A DNA stretch of 64,000 nt, from assembly GCA_024761205.1 (NCBI GenBank), contig JAMASS010000005.1, positions 161,761-225,760 of the forward strand, given 5' to 3'. Shown in pieces: positions 1 through 10,325 of the stretch. The translations under genes and the position numbers were made by a program. The notes under the pieces are model-generated. The model was not told the DNA's origin. It saw only the letters and a program-made list of their open reading frames with translations, and made no database searches. The stretch's first letter is position 1. Each line of letters starts with the position of its first letter. This stretch comes from Limisphaerales bacterium. GTDB taxonomy: Bacteria > Verrucomicrobiota > Verrucomicrobiia > Limisphaerales > AAA164-E04.

Positions 1-162
1 ATTTTGAACTGGCTGGACCAGCCACCTCCCGACGATCACACGCTTCGTGTTAAAACGCAGGACATTACCCCGTAGAAATTGGACTCGACGAAAAGGTTGA
101 TATCCGCACTCTCTTGGCGTGGAGAAATTTAAAGCCCTACCTCGAAACCAAACGGAAGGCTA

Positions 163-560
163 AGAATAAGGCCTCGCAAAGAATTCAATCCCCTCCCAAT
201 AGACGAGCAATTCCTAATGGAATTTGGTTGGAAGTGGGAAACAGTCATCGACAGTTCTAGTGGATCGTGATTCATGTTTTCGAAACACCAGAAGGATACG
301 ATCATTACCTCGTAACAGTAGCAATTCGTCTCGGATACCCCGAGAGTCAGTTGAATATGGTCTACTTCTTTTCTCACCTAACGAGGAAAGACGGTATCCC
401 AATTGGTGCGACCCAAGTACATCAGCAGATTGACGGAAAGGGATATCAACGATGGTCGCGACACCGAAGTATGGCAAACCCTTGGAATCCCAAAGGGGAC
501 AATTTGGAAAGCTATGTTATCCTGGTCGAAGACTGATTGGAGCGGGAGCTTGCCGAATGA
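163..560 (+). pseudogene. Prokaryotic E2 (Prok-E2_E-like) ubiquitin-conjugating protein, broken
   Basis: This is the remnant of a bacterial E2/UBC-fold protein of the Prok-E2_E type, which in intact operons works with a JAB-E1 fusion on a ubiquitin-like modifier. The N-terminal part (DEQFLMEFGWKWETVIDSSS) reads in one frame to about 260. The core then continues in another frame from the WIVIHVF segment through GYPES and the family-typical QRWSRHR motif (about 460). A TGA at 534-536 interrupts LVED-LERELAE where the family usually has a tryptophan, so a TGG to TGA change is likely. The natural stop at 558-560 overlaps the next start as ATGA. No cysteine is present in the readable core, so a catalytic cysteine cannot be identified. 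The true start is unclear, and no ubiquitin-like gene is recognisable upstream in the window. Confidence 0.75.
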
Positions 561-1970
561 CCAAGCTATGCTTGCTGAGCCTAACTGCTGACCAACACGA
601 TGTCCTTCGTGCCTATCTCTATCCGGGCGATGGCAAGGAAGCCGCTGCGATAGCTCTCTGTGGAACAATGTTGAAGACCGTCGAGATCGGCTGTTAGTCC
701 ATAAACTTGTGACGGTTCCTTATATGTGAGCTCGGCAAGAACTAGTGCCCGACTCACCTAGTCTCCTGAGTCCATCGACTCCGTATTGAGTCAAGCCGAA
801 GTCAATGATTTTACTGTCGTGAAAATTCGCTGACATCCAAGCAGACAGAGATTCTTTTCCACAGTTGCTGCTGTAGACCAACATCTGTTGCCGATGATTC
901 AAGCGTCTATAGATTCCGATATGCCGATTGCCAGCTTGATCATGCCCCAAAATGGGGAAATGTTCGGGCGACATTTGGTCGGTGAGGAGACCTTCGATCT
1001 GCTAAATTCTATCAATATTGTCGGAGACGACTTGGTATATTGGCATGTGCCACTCGTGCCTCCATTCCCGAATTCACAACATCCCTTGGACAATTCTTTG
1101 GCTCTGAAACCTACGCTCAGTTGAGCCAGCTACCCGTCGCCGTTGTCGGCTACTCCGGAACCGGAAGTCCGACAATAGAGCAGCTTGTGTGTTTAGCGGT
1201 ATGCGAACTGGGCTTGATCGACGATGACAGCATGGAACAGCGAAATGTCAATCGGATACTTGACTCATCGATGGATGATATTTCTCAAAATCAATCGGCG
1301 CAAAGGCGACTTATGGACGATGCGACTCGTCGGATTGGACTAGAAACTCGGGTGATCCAGCTTCCAATAAATCTGTGGGATCCCGAGGTTGTTCGCTCGA
1401 TTTCCTAATGTAATGTAGTGTTCGGCTGTATGAACACTGTCGACGGCAGATTCCTACCCAACCGGCTGGCAACTTATCACACGCTGCCGTATTTCGACGT
1501 AGGGATAAGACTAGTTGCCGATCAGAAATTGAACTCGAAGGGACAAGTTAAGAAAGCATGTGAAACCATTCATTGCTTACAGCCAAGAAAATCAAACTTG
1601 GTGAATAGTGGTCTTTTCACGATGAAAGACACCACTGCAGTCGGAATGCGACGAGACGACCCTCAAGCGTTGAAGTCCAAGTTAAGGACGGATACCATCC
1701 ATGGTGCTGCTGAATAGAAGCCTGCTGTGATCAGCGTTAACATATTCGCTCCGTCGCTAGCGATGTATGAATTTCTAACAAGACTTCATCCCTATTGCGA
1801 GGAGAACAATAATAACTACGCTTCCTTGGGTTTCAACTTGGCAAGTATGGAACTATATAATACCAGAGCCGAAAGATGACTGGACAACCAAACCTTTACG
1901 AGCCATTGAAAGAGGGAGCGCCTCACTGTTGCTCGGATTTGTGGAACTGGCGGAGAAGAGTACTCAATGA
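557..1970 (+). pseudogene. JAB/JAMM peptidase - ThiF/E1 adenylyltransferase fusion, broken
   Basis: This was one protein with an N-terminal JAB deubiquitinase-like domain and a C-terminal E1/ThiF domain. It starts at ATG 557 (MTKLCLLSLTADQHDVL, then PGDGKEAAAIALCG). The JAB part is spread over several frames with internal stops near 720 and 810. The metal-binding HxHP motif near 830 reads R-stop-HPS, so the active site is lost. A later JAB strand (GEMFGR, VVGDD-like) follows at 890-1030. The E1 domain from 1040 shows the nucleotide-binding loop VVGYSGTGSPTIEQL, then DDDSMEQRNVNRIL. A frameshift near 1410 leads into FGCMNTVDGRFLPNRLA and PYFDVGIRLVAD. Further frame changes near 1700 and 1870 lead to the TGA at 1968-1970. 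In intact systems the E1 adenylates the modifier and JAB processes or removes it. At least five lesions are visible. Confidence 0.8.
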
Positions 1971-2300
1971 AATCAATCACAACACAGCTCAAAGTATTGG
2001 GATTACGGCAATCTGTTCGCCACGATATCAAACGCTATTGGTCGACGATCCATTACCGTCTTATCTGAAACCGCGGGCGGCATACTTGGTTATAGCAGAA
2101 AGACTACTTAAACACGCAGCATTCACCTGTTCCTATGGGCACGGTCGTAATGTTCAACTAAACCTATTTCCCGATGAGCGCCCACGATGGAAAACCGTGT
2201 GTCCCCAGGACAGCACCGTTAGTCTGCATCCAGCGAGCAAAAGAAGGATTGTCGTTCCCATTTCTGGCTGCAACATGGACGGATCCAATGGTGCGATTAA
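1967..2300 (+). pseudogene. DUF6527-like putative zinc protein, broken
   Basis: The gene starts at ATG 1967, overlapping the stop of the JAB-E1 gene as ATGA. Three frames are needed: 1967-2040, then about 2045-2235 (YLKPRAAYLV, HAAFTCSYGHGRNVQLNLFPDERPRW, STVSLHPA), then 2241-2300 (CRSHFWLQHGRIQWCD and TAA). The pattern of a cysteine cluster, a PRW motif, SLHPS and CRSHF-W-HGRI-WC matches DUF6527, a small protein family that travels with bacterial multi-ubiquitin/E2/E1 operons. The usual CPCGCG cluster has become CSYGHG, so at least one putative metal ligand is gone. The function of intact members is not firmly known to me. Confidence 0.65.
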
Positions 2301-3460
2301 GCCATCACCATCGGTTTAATTTTGGGTTGGACGTGATCAGTCGAACCAAGTTCAAGCTGTTTTAGGAGCAAATAGTTCAACATTCCGCCGGGTTCACTAT
2401 AACAGTAGATCAATCCTTCTTCGGCCAACTCCCGGGCCCTGAACTACCAGTGAAGCTGAGGTAGGTGCAAGCAGTGAAGGAGCAGCAAGGGAGTATGCTG
2501 GATTACTCGTTAAACTGAGTCACTCTCATTCTGTCCTGAAATCGGGCGTTGCATTGTGCGATTCCTACCCTCTCCGCCAGTTTTGTTTCGAACAGGAATC
2601 AACGGAGCGAACCAAAGTGATTCCCACAATGCGAAAGCGGTTTCAGTCCATCGTTCAATCACCAAATCCACCAAAGAAAATTCTCAAGGCTTTCCGCTAG
2701 ACTCTCAATTGGAACACCTCCCCTTGCGGGAAGGGCCTGAATACTCTGCTAAACTCGCTCCGTTTACGGTAATAGACCCACAGCATCACAATAACTGAGT
2801 ATCGCCAGACACAATTTCACCAACACGCTCCTGTCGCGATCTTTCCTCTAAGCGATCCTTTTAGCTAGCCACTTGAGGCAATTGGATCGCCTGATTGCAA
2901 TCTGCCAATTTGGCGATCAAATTGAAGAAAAGTAGCTGAATAGTGAGACCGCCCCAATTTAGAAATCTTCAGCCTGAAATTATAGGACGCAGTTCAATTT
3001 TTGGAAAGCGGTGATTTGGAGAGAGGAGGGAAAAAGGGATCCCGGCGACTGTTGCGCCCACAGGTATCCAGCCAAGGAATGTCTTCGGTTCTCCCCCCGG
3101 GGATATCCAGGATTGCCCCGGGCTTTTGAAACGACATAGCAGCGGACAGGGCCGATGGGCAGCGCCTCGGCGGCTTTCGGTTGCACCCGACGCTCAAGGG
3201 TCTTGCTGCCGGAACACTTGCCCGCCCATTCTCCTGCCAGTCGGCCCCAAGGGATCCCTCTTCCCTAGGGGCTGTCGAACTCTGCTTCAGCGAGCGGGAT
3301 ACCTCTGGCTTGGCCCTTCTTGCAGAGGGACGGCCACCATCCGAGACCTTGACGGCCCTGCGATGCTCACGGAATCAATCGCATGAACCTTCCATGTATC
3401 GCATCGATTGCCCAGTTGCACGCGCCACGTCACCTTCCCTTTTTAAACCATGGCCGACAG
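2301..3460. other. Long stretch without a recognisable gene
   Basis: Only short overlapping frames are present on both strands, and none carries a family motif I recognise. The stretch lies between two clearly decayed genes, so it is probably older, unrecognisable gene debris. No tRNA, terminator-like hairpin with a T tract, or repeat family was seen. Confidence 0.4.
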
Positions 3461-3469
3461 AGATTCATG

Positions 3470-4454
3470 AGCTAGTTAATACTTGCTTCCCGCTGGCCAT
3501 CAAACGGTTTGATAAAGGAGCCCAAAAAAATTTCTCTACGAGCGGGGTTTCATCACCAAAAACCCGAACTCGGACTGATGGAGTGGATGCCGCTTTTGTG
3601 TCACAGCCAACGGAGAGTTGTTCTGAAAATGGTGGAATACCACTCCACCAATCCCCTCATCTAAAATCTGCCCTCGATTCTCTCAACCTTGACGGCCTAC
3701 GATACTAATAACGGACACTCCTCACCATAATGGACGGAGCCCTGGTCACTGCTGCGATACGCACGGGAGCGGACTCCGCCGTCGCCAGTCGTATTTATGG
3801 CGCGACCCGATAGCAGAATCCTAGGCCTGATTGGCTGCGGCTCCCAAGCCGTCACCCAACTTCACGCCTTGAGCCACGTATTTGATATCGATCAGGTCCT
3901 CCTCCGCGGCATCGCTCCCTCAGTCATCAAGTCCTTTGAGCAGCGTGTCGTCGGATTGGATATCAAGTTGGGATTGGTCCAAACCGTTTTAATGGATGAA
4001 TTGGCATCACCACAGTCCGACATCATCAGCGTCATCGCCTCAGTCGGGGCGGTGAAGGTCCTATATCCACGAGCCTTGCAACAAAGCCGTGGATCCACAT
4101 CAACGCGGTCGGCTCTGATTTCCCCGGGAAGAAGGGAACCTCTGCAGAGCTAGTCAAATCCTTGTTCATTTGTCCCGACATTTCGGACCAAGCGATCAAG
4201 GAAGGTGAATGCCAACGCTCGACCGCGAACAAATCAGTCCCGCACTTTCGGAGCTTGTTCAGCGATCCGAAGAATTCGGGCATCAAAGCCGCCGAATGAT
4301 CTTTAATTCCACCGGATGGGCTCTTGAGGATCAGATCGCTATGGATATCATCCTCGATCACTCGGCAGCGATGGGGAGCAGGGAATACCCTCAAATCAAA
4401 AACTTCTCCCCCGACCCTCACTCCCTTTCTTTCGCGCGACAGCCGACGCCATAG
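3470..4454 (+). pseudogene. Ornithine cyclodeaminase / mu-crystallin family protein, broken
   Basis: Pieces of an OCD/Mu-crystallin family enzyme (NAD(P)-dependent, Rossmann fold; ornithine cyclodeaminase, ketimine reductase or amino-acid dehydrogenase in characterised members) occur in order. ELGLMEWMPLL and VVLKMVEYH (about 3570-3650) are followed by a stop, then TLTAYDTN, MDGALVTAA (about 3730) and, in another frame from 3797, ILGLIGCGSQAVTQLHALSHVFD with the dinucleotide-binding GxGxQ motif. Another frame gives HINAVGSDFPGKKGTSAELVKS (about 4090-4170), and the last piece is STGWALEDQIAMDIILDHS (about 4310). At least four frame changes and one stop make it non-functional. The N-terminal limit is approximate. 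The substrate cannot be told from the sequence. Confidence 0.75.
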
Positions 4455-4609
4455 CTTCTGACCGCAAGGAATTTCTACCTGCTGCCTGCTAAATCAGCAC
4501 TAATTTATCTTACGCAGCCATGAGATGGAACCAGGACACCCTACTACGCATCAATCCCATGGTGGGGATCGCGCTCTTGACCGGTACCATTTGAAAACGC
4601 AACGATAAA

Positions 4610-6059
4610 TTATGGACATGGAGAGCCTTCGGTGGGGAGTGTCAGCTGCCCCTGCTTGGACCCACGTGCGGCGGGCGCCTCCGGCAATGTGAAGCGGCGT
4701 CCTGCCAAAATGTCCGGCACACTCAGCAGTTGCAGTCGGGGGCAGCGTTTGTCCTTCATCTCTCCGGCCATTGCCATCTCACGGCTGAAGGCGGCTTTCT
4801 GCTGCGGCTTCAAATTGCGCATCAGGATCAGGCCGGCCATATCGGCCTCTTCACGTTCCAAGACACCTCGCAGCTAGCGCACCACGCTGATATTGACATT
4901 CTCGCCGCCCTTCACCTCCAACACCATCGAGCGCAGTTTCTTCCTTGACCGCCCGAAGTAGATGCGTCCGTCAATGCCCCGCTTCGTCGTGACGAAGCCG
5001 TCCACCTCCTCTACCACCCATTTCTGGAAGTGATACGGGTCACGCTTCCATAAATCAATGGCCCCTTCGAGCGTGCTTGGCACGCCATCAATAACGAAGT
5101 CAACCCCTTCCTTCAATCCGAGCCGATCATGCAGACGAGCCGTAGCCACGCGCTTGATGGCGTGGATGGCGATGTCGCTTCCGATCCGGTGGCGTTTCAA
5201 GCTATGCGCGGCCTCCAAGGTAGTGGCGCACCCACAGAACGGGTCGAACACCACATCACCTTCATTCGATCTCGCCTTGATGATCCTCTCCAGCAACGGC
5301 AAGGGCTTCTGCGTAGGATAGCCGAGGCGTTCTTTAGATATATTGATAATGGCTTTTATATCATCCCATATATTTTAAACATCTGCAAAATAGCGCCCTT
5401 GTTCATCAACCTGTTCGCTGAAGAATGGCTTATGGTAAAAGATTCGTTCTTGAATAGGGTGATGCTTATACAAACCGGATTTTATATAAAACAGTGGTAT
5501 ATCGTGCTTGCGCGGCCAATGCCGTTTGCTCGCTCCGCCGGTGCGATACGCCCACACGATTTCATTCCTGAAATTCCTGTGCCCGAACACGCCGTGCAAC
5601 ATCACCTTGATATAATGGCTGGCAGTCGGGTCGCAATGCAGGTAAATGCCCGGTGGGTTTGAGGATGCCGCGCATAGGCAGGAGCCGCTCCGTCATATAA
5701 GAGAGATAAGCCAACAACCTCGGGTCCGTCCGGCGCAGGGACTTCATCCAAAGCCGCCAAAACTCTGCGGTGTCATTATCAATGCCGGATTTCCGCATGA
5801 GCACCGGCAACTGATGTATGGCGCGAATCCGCTCACCGTCCAACGTCCATTGATCGCAAAAGGCCTCGACCTGTTCCGGCAAGGGACGCCCGGTCTCGTC
5901 TTTATAGATAGCGTTGTAGTCCCTATTCGAGTTGAAGGGCGGGTCGAGGTAAATCAGGTCCGTGCTGCCCGGACCCAATTTATCCTGCATAACAGTCAGG
6001 CAATCGTCGTAATAAAGCTGATTGATCCGGCTCACGCGAGGGACCTCCGCATCAAGCAA
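4610..6059 (-). pseudogene. Site-specific DNA methyltransferase (N6_N4_Mtase type), broken
   Basis: Read from 6059 leftward, this is a beta-class DNA methyltransferase. INQLYYDDCLTVMQ is followed by the catalytic motif IV DPPF within DLIYLDPPFNSNRDYNAIYKDE. After a one-base frameshift near 5650 the frame continues through HCDPTASHYIKVMLHGVFG and NEIVWAYRTGG, a TAA near 5398, then RLGYPTQKPLPLLERII and the SAM-binding motif I region FDPFCGCATTLEAAH. A second in-frame stop (TAG near 4871) precedes the C-terminal tail, which ends at 4610. The isoleucine before NQLYY sits where homologues start with ATG, suggesting the start codon itself is lost. No restriction endonuclease is visible nearby. One frameshift and two stops make it dead; the family assignment is secure. 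Confidence 0.85.
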
Positions 6060-6570
6060 GCAAAGGCGATCCCCTTGTTGTATCTCCAGATCGCCTCAGC
6101 GATAAAAAGCAGCATCCGACGGCTACTCTAGTGGTGGTGCGACCCAAGCCCGTTTTATCAAGGGCTTAGCCTTCAATCGTGTTGACGAGCCCTTCCGCAT
6201 AAGCGAGGGCGTGATTGATGACGGCGGGCCGAAAACCGGAGCGGGGCGATAGGCGCGGTTATTCATCGGTAATCGGAAGGGTGCCCTGCTTTTCAACAGC
6301 CCCTGGCAGGAAACGGAGAATGCCCTTGCCGGACAAGGACTCGGCAACGCAAGCGACAACCCTTCCGCCCCGTTCTACAGCGCCAATGACCGGAGTTGGA
6401 ATATGGCAACAGATTCACAAGCGCGCCCCTCATCCGCGCGCCCGAGGTGAAGCATCGCCCGCTACCGATCGGGCCCATAATTTATCATTCCGAAATCAAT
6501 AGATTGTTCGGGCAAAGCGATGATTCCAACCGTGATTGATGTTTTCCGATGTCACTTGGTTACCTGAAGT
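6060..6570. other. Short-frame debris upstream of the methyltransferase remnant
   Basis: On the plus strand, short readable pieces such as FNSPWQETENALAGQG and NPSAPFYSANDRSWN near 6290-6410 look protein-like but contain a stop upstream and match no family I know. I treat the stretch as unassigned debris. Confidence 0.3.
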
Positions 6571-6572
6571 GC

Positions 6573-6975
6573 TCATTTCGCTTTCGGTTTCGCTGGTTTA
6601 GTATTATCGCTTTGTTTGCTTGGTGCCGCCCGACGTTTGGCGAACATCTCGGCCTTTGGATTGTAGTCCAGGACGAGTTGTATCCAGTAAGTCAGACCTG
6701 AGCAAATGTCTGTCCCGGAAGCGAAGGCAAATTCGAACATCGGCCGTTTGGTGAAGTCCATTGCGCCGCACCCCTTGTGCTTTTGAGCGCATCCTCATAG
6801 AGGTTTGGGACCGATGCGAGCTATGAGTCGATCTTTGTCAACGCCAACGCACATTTTGCTGTCCGCCATGTAGCAGAGGCCGCCTATCATCTTTTTGGCA
6901 TCGAAGGGACTCCTTTTGCTTAAACACGGTGGCCACGCAATCCGCTAGCTGGTCGTTTATATGCCATGGATGGGT
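6573..6975 (-). pseudogene. TfoX N-terminal domain protein, broken
   Basis: The minus strand shows the TfoX_N fold signature in two frames. DAKKMIGGLCYMADSKMCVGVDKDRLIARIGP (about 6900-6810, given here as the KMxGGLCxM, KMCVGVDKDRL and ARIG blocks) is followed by a frame change near 6790 to MDFTKRPM and LTYWIQLVLDYNPKAEM, ending with a lysine-rich tail at 6573. Intact small TfoX_N proteins of about 110-120 residues share exactly this order, including the MDFTGRPM block. Their function outside competence regulation is unclear. The frameshift and a degraded 5' end mark it as a pseudogene. Confidence 0.7.
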
Positions 6976-6999
6976 ATTCGTTTGATTTGTGGCTCGTTG

Positions 7000-7143
7000 G
7001 GGGTGGGCTCATCTGCCGGAAACTTGGCGACTACCGGAGATCAAACAAGCCTTCATCAACGATCCAGGAGCGTTTGTGGAGGAGTGGCGTCGACGGGTCA
7101 ACGAAAGAACGACTGAGTATCTGAGGGCAGTCAAAGCTGGGTG
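7000..7143 (+). pseudogene. C-terminal remnant of an unidentified gene
   Basis: An open stretch of about 43 codons ends at TGA 7141-7143 and reads PETWRLPEIKQAFINDPGAF then EEWRRRVNERTTEYLRAVKAG. The amphipathic, charged composition and natural-looking C-terminus suggest the 3' end of a real gene, but no start or upstream coding frame survives. Family unknown. Confidence 0.3.
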
Positions 7144-7276
7144 ATGGCGAGTTCTTCTAAGCGATAGGCATGAATTGACTTGTGGCTTGGACAAGGCACT
7201 ATTTGTTAGCGTTTCCAAACGACTGCCTTTTTAGGCGCTAAATGCCGGATCGATTTCTAGTTAGGTGGCAAGAGTG

Positions 7277-10200
7277 ATGAGTCGAATGGCACAGTGGTCA
7301 AAAGTTCAAGTTTTGTGGCTTTTTTGTCTCCGACAATGGTTTGCGGTAGCACTTTTGCCTCCTCTGTTGGCCGTGGGTCAGGAGGAAGCCTTTCAGGAAG
7401 ATCTCTTTGTCGACGAAGTGCTGCCGGTCTTTGCTGATCGGTGTTTTCAATGTCACGGTGAGAAATCACAGAAGGGCGGTTTGCGGTTGGATTCTCGGGC
7501 TGCGGCTGTCCAAGGTGGTGATTCAGGGTCGATTTGGCTGGGTGGGAACAGCGCTAACAGTGAAATCGTCAAGCGGATCATGGCATCGGGCCTGGATGAG
7601 CGCATGCCTCCGAGGGGGGAGGCATTGACGGCGATGCAGATCAACGCGATCAAATTGTGGATCGACCAAGGGGCAGTGTGGCCGGACCGATTCGCGCAGA
7701 ACGTGGAGCAGGTGGTTCCCCAGTTTTGGTCACTAAGTCCACTGGTCTATCCATCCGTCCCGGAGGTTCATCCCGAGTGGCGTTCGTGGGCAAAAAATCC
7801 AGTTGATGCTTTTGTTCTTGATCGACTCCGAGCCAACCAACTTGAGCCATCACCCCAGGCGGATCGTCGAACGTTGATTCGGCGTTTGTACTACGGTTTG
7901 TTGGGGCTCCCGCCGAGTCCGGAACAAATCGAACGATTTGTCGCTGATCCCAATCCGTTGGCTTATGAACGGCTCGTCGCTGAACTTCTGGCATCGCCGC
8001 ATTACGGCGAGCGCTGGGCGCGACATTGGTTGGATCTGGTCCATTTCGGGGAGACTCATGGTTATGACAAAGACAAGCTGCGTCCGAATGCCTGGCCTTA
8101 CCGTGACTATGTCATTCGAGCGCTAAATGATGACCGGCCATACTCACGTTTTGTGCGGGAACAACTGGCCGGGGATGCGTTGTATCCCGAGGCTTTGGAC
8201 GGTCTGGCCGCAACCGGTTTCATCTCCGCGGGTCCTTGGGACTGGATCGGACATGCCGAGGTTTCTGAGGACAAGATCGATGGCAAGGTGGCTCGGAATT
8301 TGGATCGCGCTGACATGGTCATGACGACCATGAGCACATTCACCAGTATGACCGTGCAATGTGCTCGGTGCCACGATCATAAGTTTGATCCGGTCAATAT
8401 GAGGCAGTATTACGGCTTACAGGCCGTTTTTGCTGCGCTGGATCGATCGGACGCTGAGTTTGATGTGGATCCGCGGGTGCGTCGATCGCGGTCTGAATTG
8501 AGCAAGCAGATCAAGTTGTTGGAGGCGCAGCAAAAGGAACAACAATCTCGATTGAGGGAATTGGGGGGCGACCGCTTGGCGGAGATTGAGAAAGAGATCA
8601 AGCAATTGGAAAAGCCGAGCGAGGCCCATCCTGCATTTGGTTACCATAGCGAGATTGAGGAAAGGGACGACGTTGAGAAATGGGTTCAAGTCGATCTTGG
8701 TTCAGTGGTGGTTGCAGAACGTATCGAGTACATCCCGGCGTATGACGACTACAACGGGATTGGCGCGGGATTCGGATTTCCCGTTCGGTACCGAATCGAG
8801 GTTTCCGATCGCGATGTCTTCAAAGATTCAGCTGTCATCGTGGCCGACTATACCGGCAAGGATGTTACGAATCCAAAACACAACCGGCAGTGTATACTCC
8901 TCAACGGAAAGCCGATTCGATTTGTTCGGATTACAGCTACGAAATTGGCTCCCAGAAACGACGACTACATCTTTGCGCTCGCTGAGGTGATTGTACTGGA
9001 TCAAAACGGTGAGAATGTTGCCCGGTCGAAGAAAGTGACCGCCTTGGACTCCATTGAGAGTGGCGAGCGGTGGGGGAGGGATAATCTGGTAGACGGGATC
9101 TTTCCCGGTGTGAAACGAAGCAGCGAAGAGCAAGCGGCGCAATTGGCTGCGGCCCGCGAAAATCGTGAGGTGTTGCTGAGAGAAGTCGTGCCTAAGGAAC
9201 TGCGAGGCCAAATGGTTGAAACCGAGGGCGCGCTGGCAACAGCACGACAAGCGCTCACAGCCCTGCCGGCCCCAATGAAGCTCTATGTCGGGCGGGTGCA
9301 CACGGGGCGCGGTGCGTTTCGGGGGACCGGTGCCAATGGCGGGAAGCCGCGTGAAATCCGGGTATTGCATCGTGGGGATGTGACCAATCCCGGGGAGTTG
9401 GTTCGGCCTGGAGCAATTGATCTATTTGAAGGTGGGGAGCGGTTTTTTGAACTGCCTCCAGAACACCATGAGAGTGAACGAAGGATTGCGTTGGCGGAAT
9501 GGATTCTGGATCGTGAGAACCCCTTAACCTGGAGGTCGATCGTCAATCGTCTGTGGCAGCATCATTTTGGCCGGGGGATCGTGGATTCTCCCAACGATTT
9601 CGGTCGAATGGGGCAGCGCCCCACCCATCCGGATCTGCTGGATTGGTTGGCCGTGCAATTTAGGGATCACGGTCAGTCGATCAAGGCGATGCATCGGTTG
9701 ATCGTGTGCAGTGCAGCGTACCAGCAAAGTTCTGCGGCCCGCTCCGAGGCGGTGGCTATCGATGGTGGTAATCGTTATTTCTGGCGGATGAATCGCCGTC
9801 GATTGGATGCCGAGTCCATTCGGGATAGCGTTTTGTTGCTGGCGAATCACATGAATTCGGAAATGTTCGGTCCTTCGTTTCAAGATTTTGTGATCGAGAA
9901 ACCCGAGCACTCGCCGCACTACCAATATCACTTGCACGATCCGATGGATGTCCGGTCCCACCGCCGGTCGGTTTATCGCTTTCTCGTGCGGTCTCAGCAA
10001 CAGCCGTTCATGACGACGCTTGATTGCGCCGACCCGTCGATGATGGTGGGCAAACGTGCGGAAACGCTGACGCCGCTGCAGGCGTTATCGCTCCTGAATA
10101 ATCGTTTTATGACCACAATGGCGGAGCAAATGGCAGCTTCGGTCTGCAGCGAGGGCGGCGGGTTGGGTGAGGATCTCGAACGTTTGTTTTATCGAGTGAC

Positions 10201-10318
10201 GGCGAGAATCCCTGCTGTGGATGAGCTGAAGCTGCTGGTCGAGTATGCGGAGCAACACGGAGCGGCGAATGCATGCCGGGTGATGCTGAACCTCAATGAG
10301 TTTGTGTTCGTCGATTGA
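7277..10318 (+). CDS. DUF1549/DUF1553 protein with N-terminal cytochrome c domain (PSCyt1)
   Basis: This 1013-residue exported protein has a signal-peptide-like hydrophobic N-terminus. A planctomycete-type cytochrome c motif follows (CFQCH, C56/C59/H60 counted from ATG 7277), then a DUF1549 block from about residue 150 (NPVDAFVLDRL, YGERWARHWLDL), a charged coiled-coil and a discoidin-like insert (about 400-600), and a C-terminal DUF1553 block (NRLWQHHFGRGIV, RLDAESIRDSVLLL, ETLTPLQALSLLNN). These proteins are abundant in PVC bacteria, are usually encoded next to DUF1501 partners, and are thought to act in periplasmic oxidative or polysaccharide degradation. I chose ATG 7277 over the in-frame GTG at 7265. 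The stop is 7 bases before the DUF1501 start, so the two are probably co-transcribed. The frame is intact. Confidence 0.9.
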   Translation: MSRMAQWSKVQVLWLFCLRQWFAVALLPPLLAVGQEEAFQEDLFVDEVLPVFADRCFQCHGEKSQKGGLRLDSRAAAVQGGDSGSIWLGGNSANSEIVKRIMASGLDERMPPRGEALTAMQINAIKLWIDQGAVWPDRFAQNVEQVVPQFWSLSPLVYPSVPEVHPEWRSWAKNPVDAFVLDRLRANQLEPSPQADRRTLIRRLYYGLLGLPPSPEQIERFVADPNPLAYERLVAELLASPHYGERWARHWLDLVHFGETHGYDKDKLRPNAWPYRDYVIRALNDDRPYSRFVREQLAGDALYPEALDGLAATGFISAGPWDWIGHAEVSEDKIDGKVARNLDRADMVMTTMSTFTSMTVQCARCHDHKFDPVNMRQYYGLQAVFAALDRSDAEFDVDPRVRRSRSELSKQIKLLEAQQKEQQSRLRELGGDRLAEIEKEIKQLEKPSEAHPAFGYHSEIEERDDVEKWVQVDLGSVVVAERIEYIPAYDDYNGIGAGFGFPVRYRIEVSDRDVFKDSAVIVADYTGKDVTNPKHNRQCILLNGKPIRFVRITATKLAPRNDDYIFALAEVIVLDQNGENVARSKKVTALDSIESGERWGRDNLVDGIFPGVKRSSEEQAAQLAAARENREVLLREVVPKELRGQMVETEGALATARQALTALPAPMKLYVGRVHTGRGAFRGTGANGGKPREIRVLHRGDVTNPGELVRPGAIDLFEGGERFFELPPEHHESERRIALAEWILDRENPLTWRSIVNRLWQHHFGRGIVDSPNDFGRMGQRPTHPDLLDWLAVQFRDHGQSIKAMHRLIVCSAAYQQSSAARSEAVAIDGGNRYFWRMNRRRLDAESIRDSVLLLANHMNSEMFGPSFQDFVIEKPEHSPHYQYHLHDPMDVRSHRRSVYRFLVRSQQQPFMTTLDCADPSMMVGKRAETLTPLQALSLLNNRFMTTMAEQMAASVCSEGGGLGEDLERLFYRVTARIPAVDELKLLVEYAEQHGAANACRVMLNLNEFVFVD

Positions 10319-10325
10319 TCAGAGC

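Noticed and set aside
3181-3708. 175-codon plus-strand frame
   Set aside because: The ornithine cyclodeaminase similarity (GLMEWMP, VVLKMVEYH) is in a different frame over its 3' half, and the rest shows no motif.
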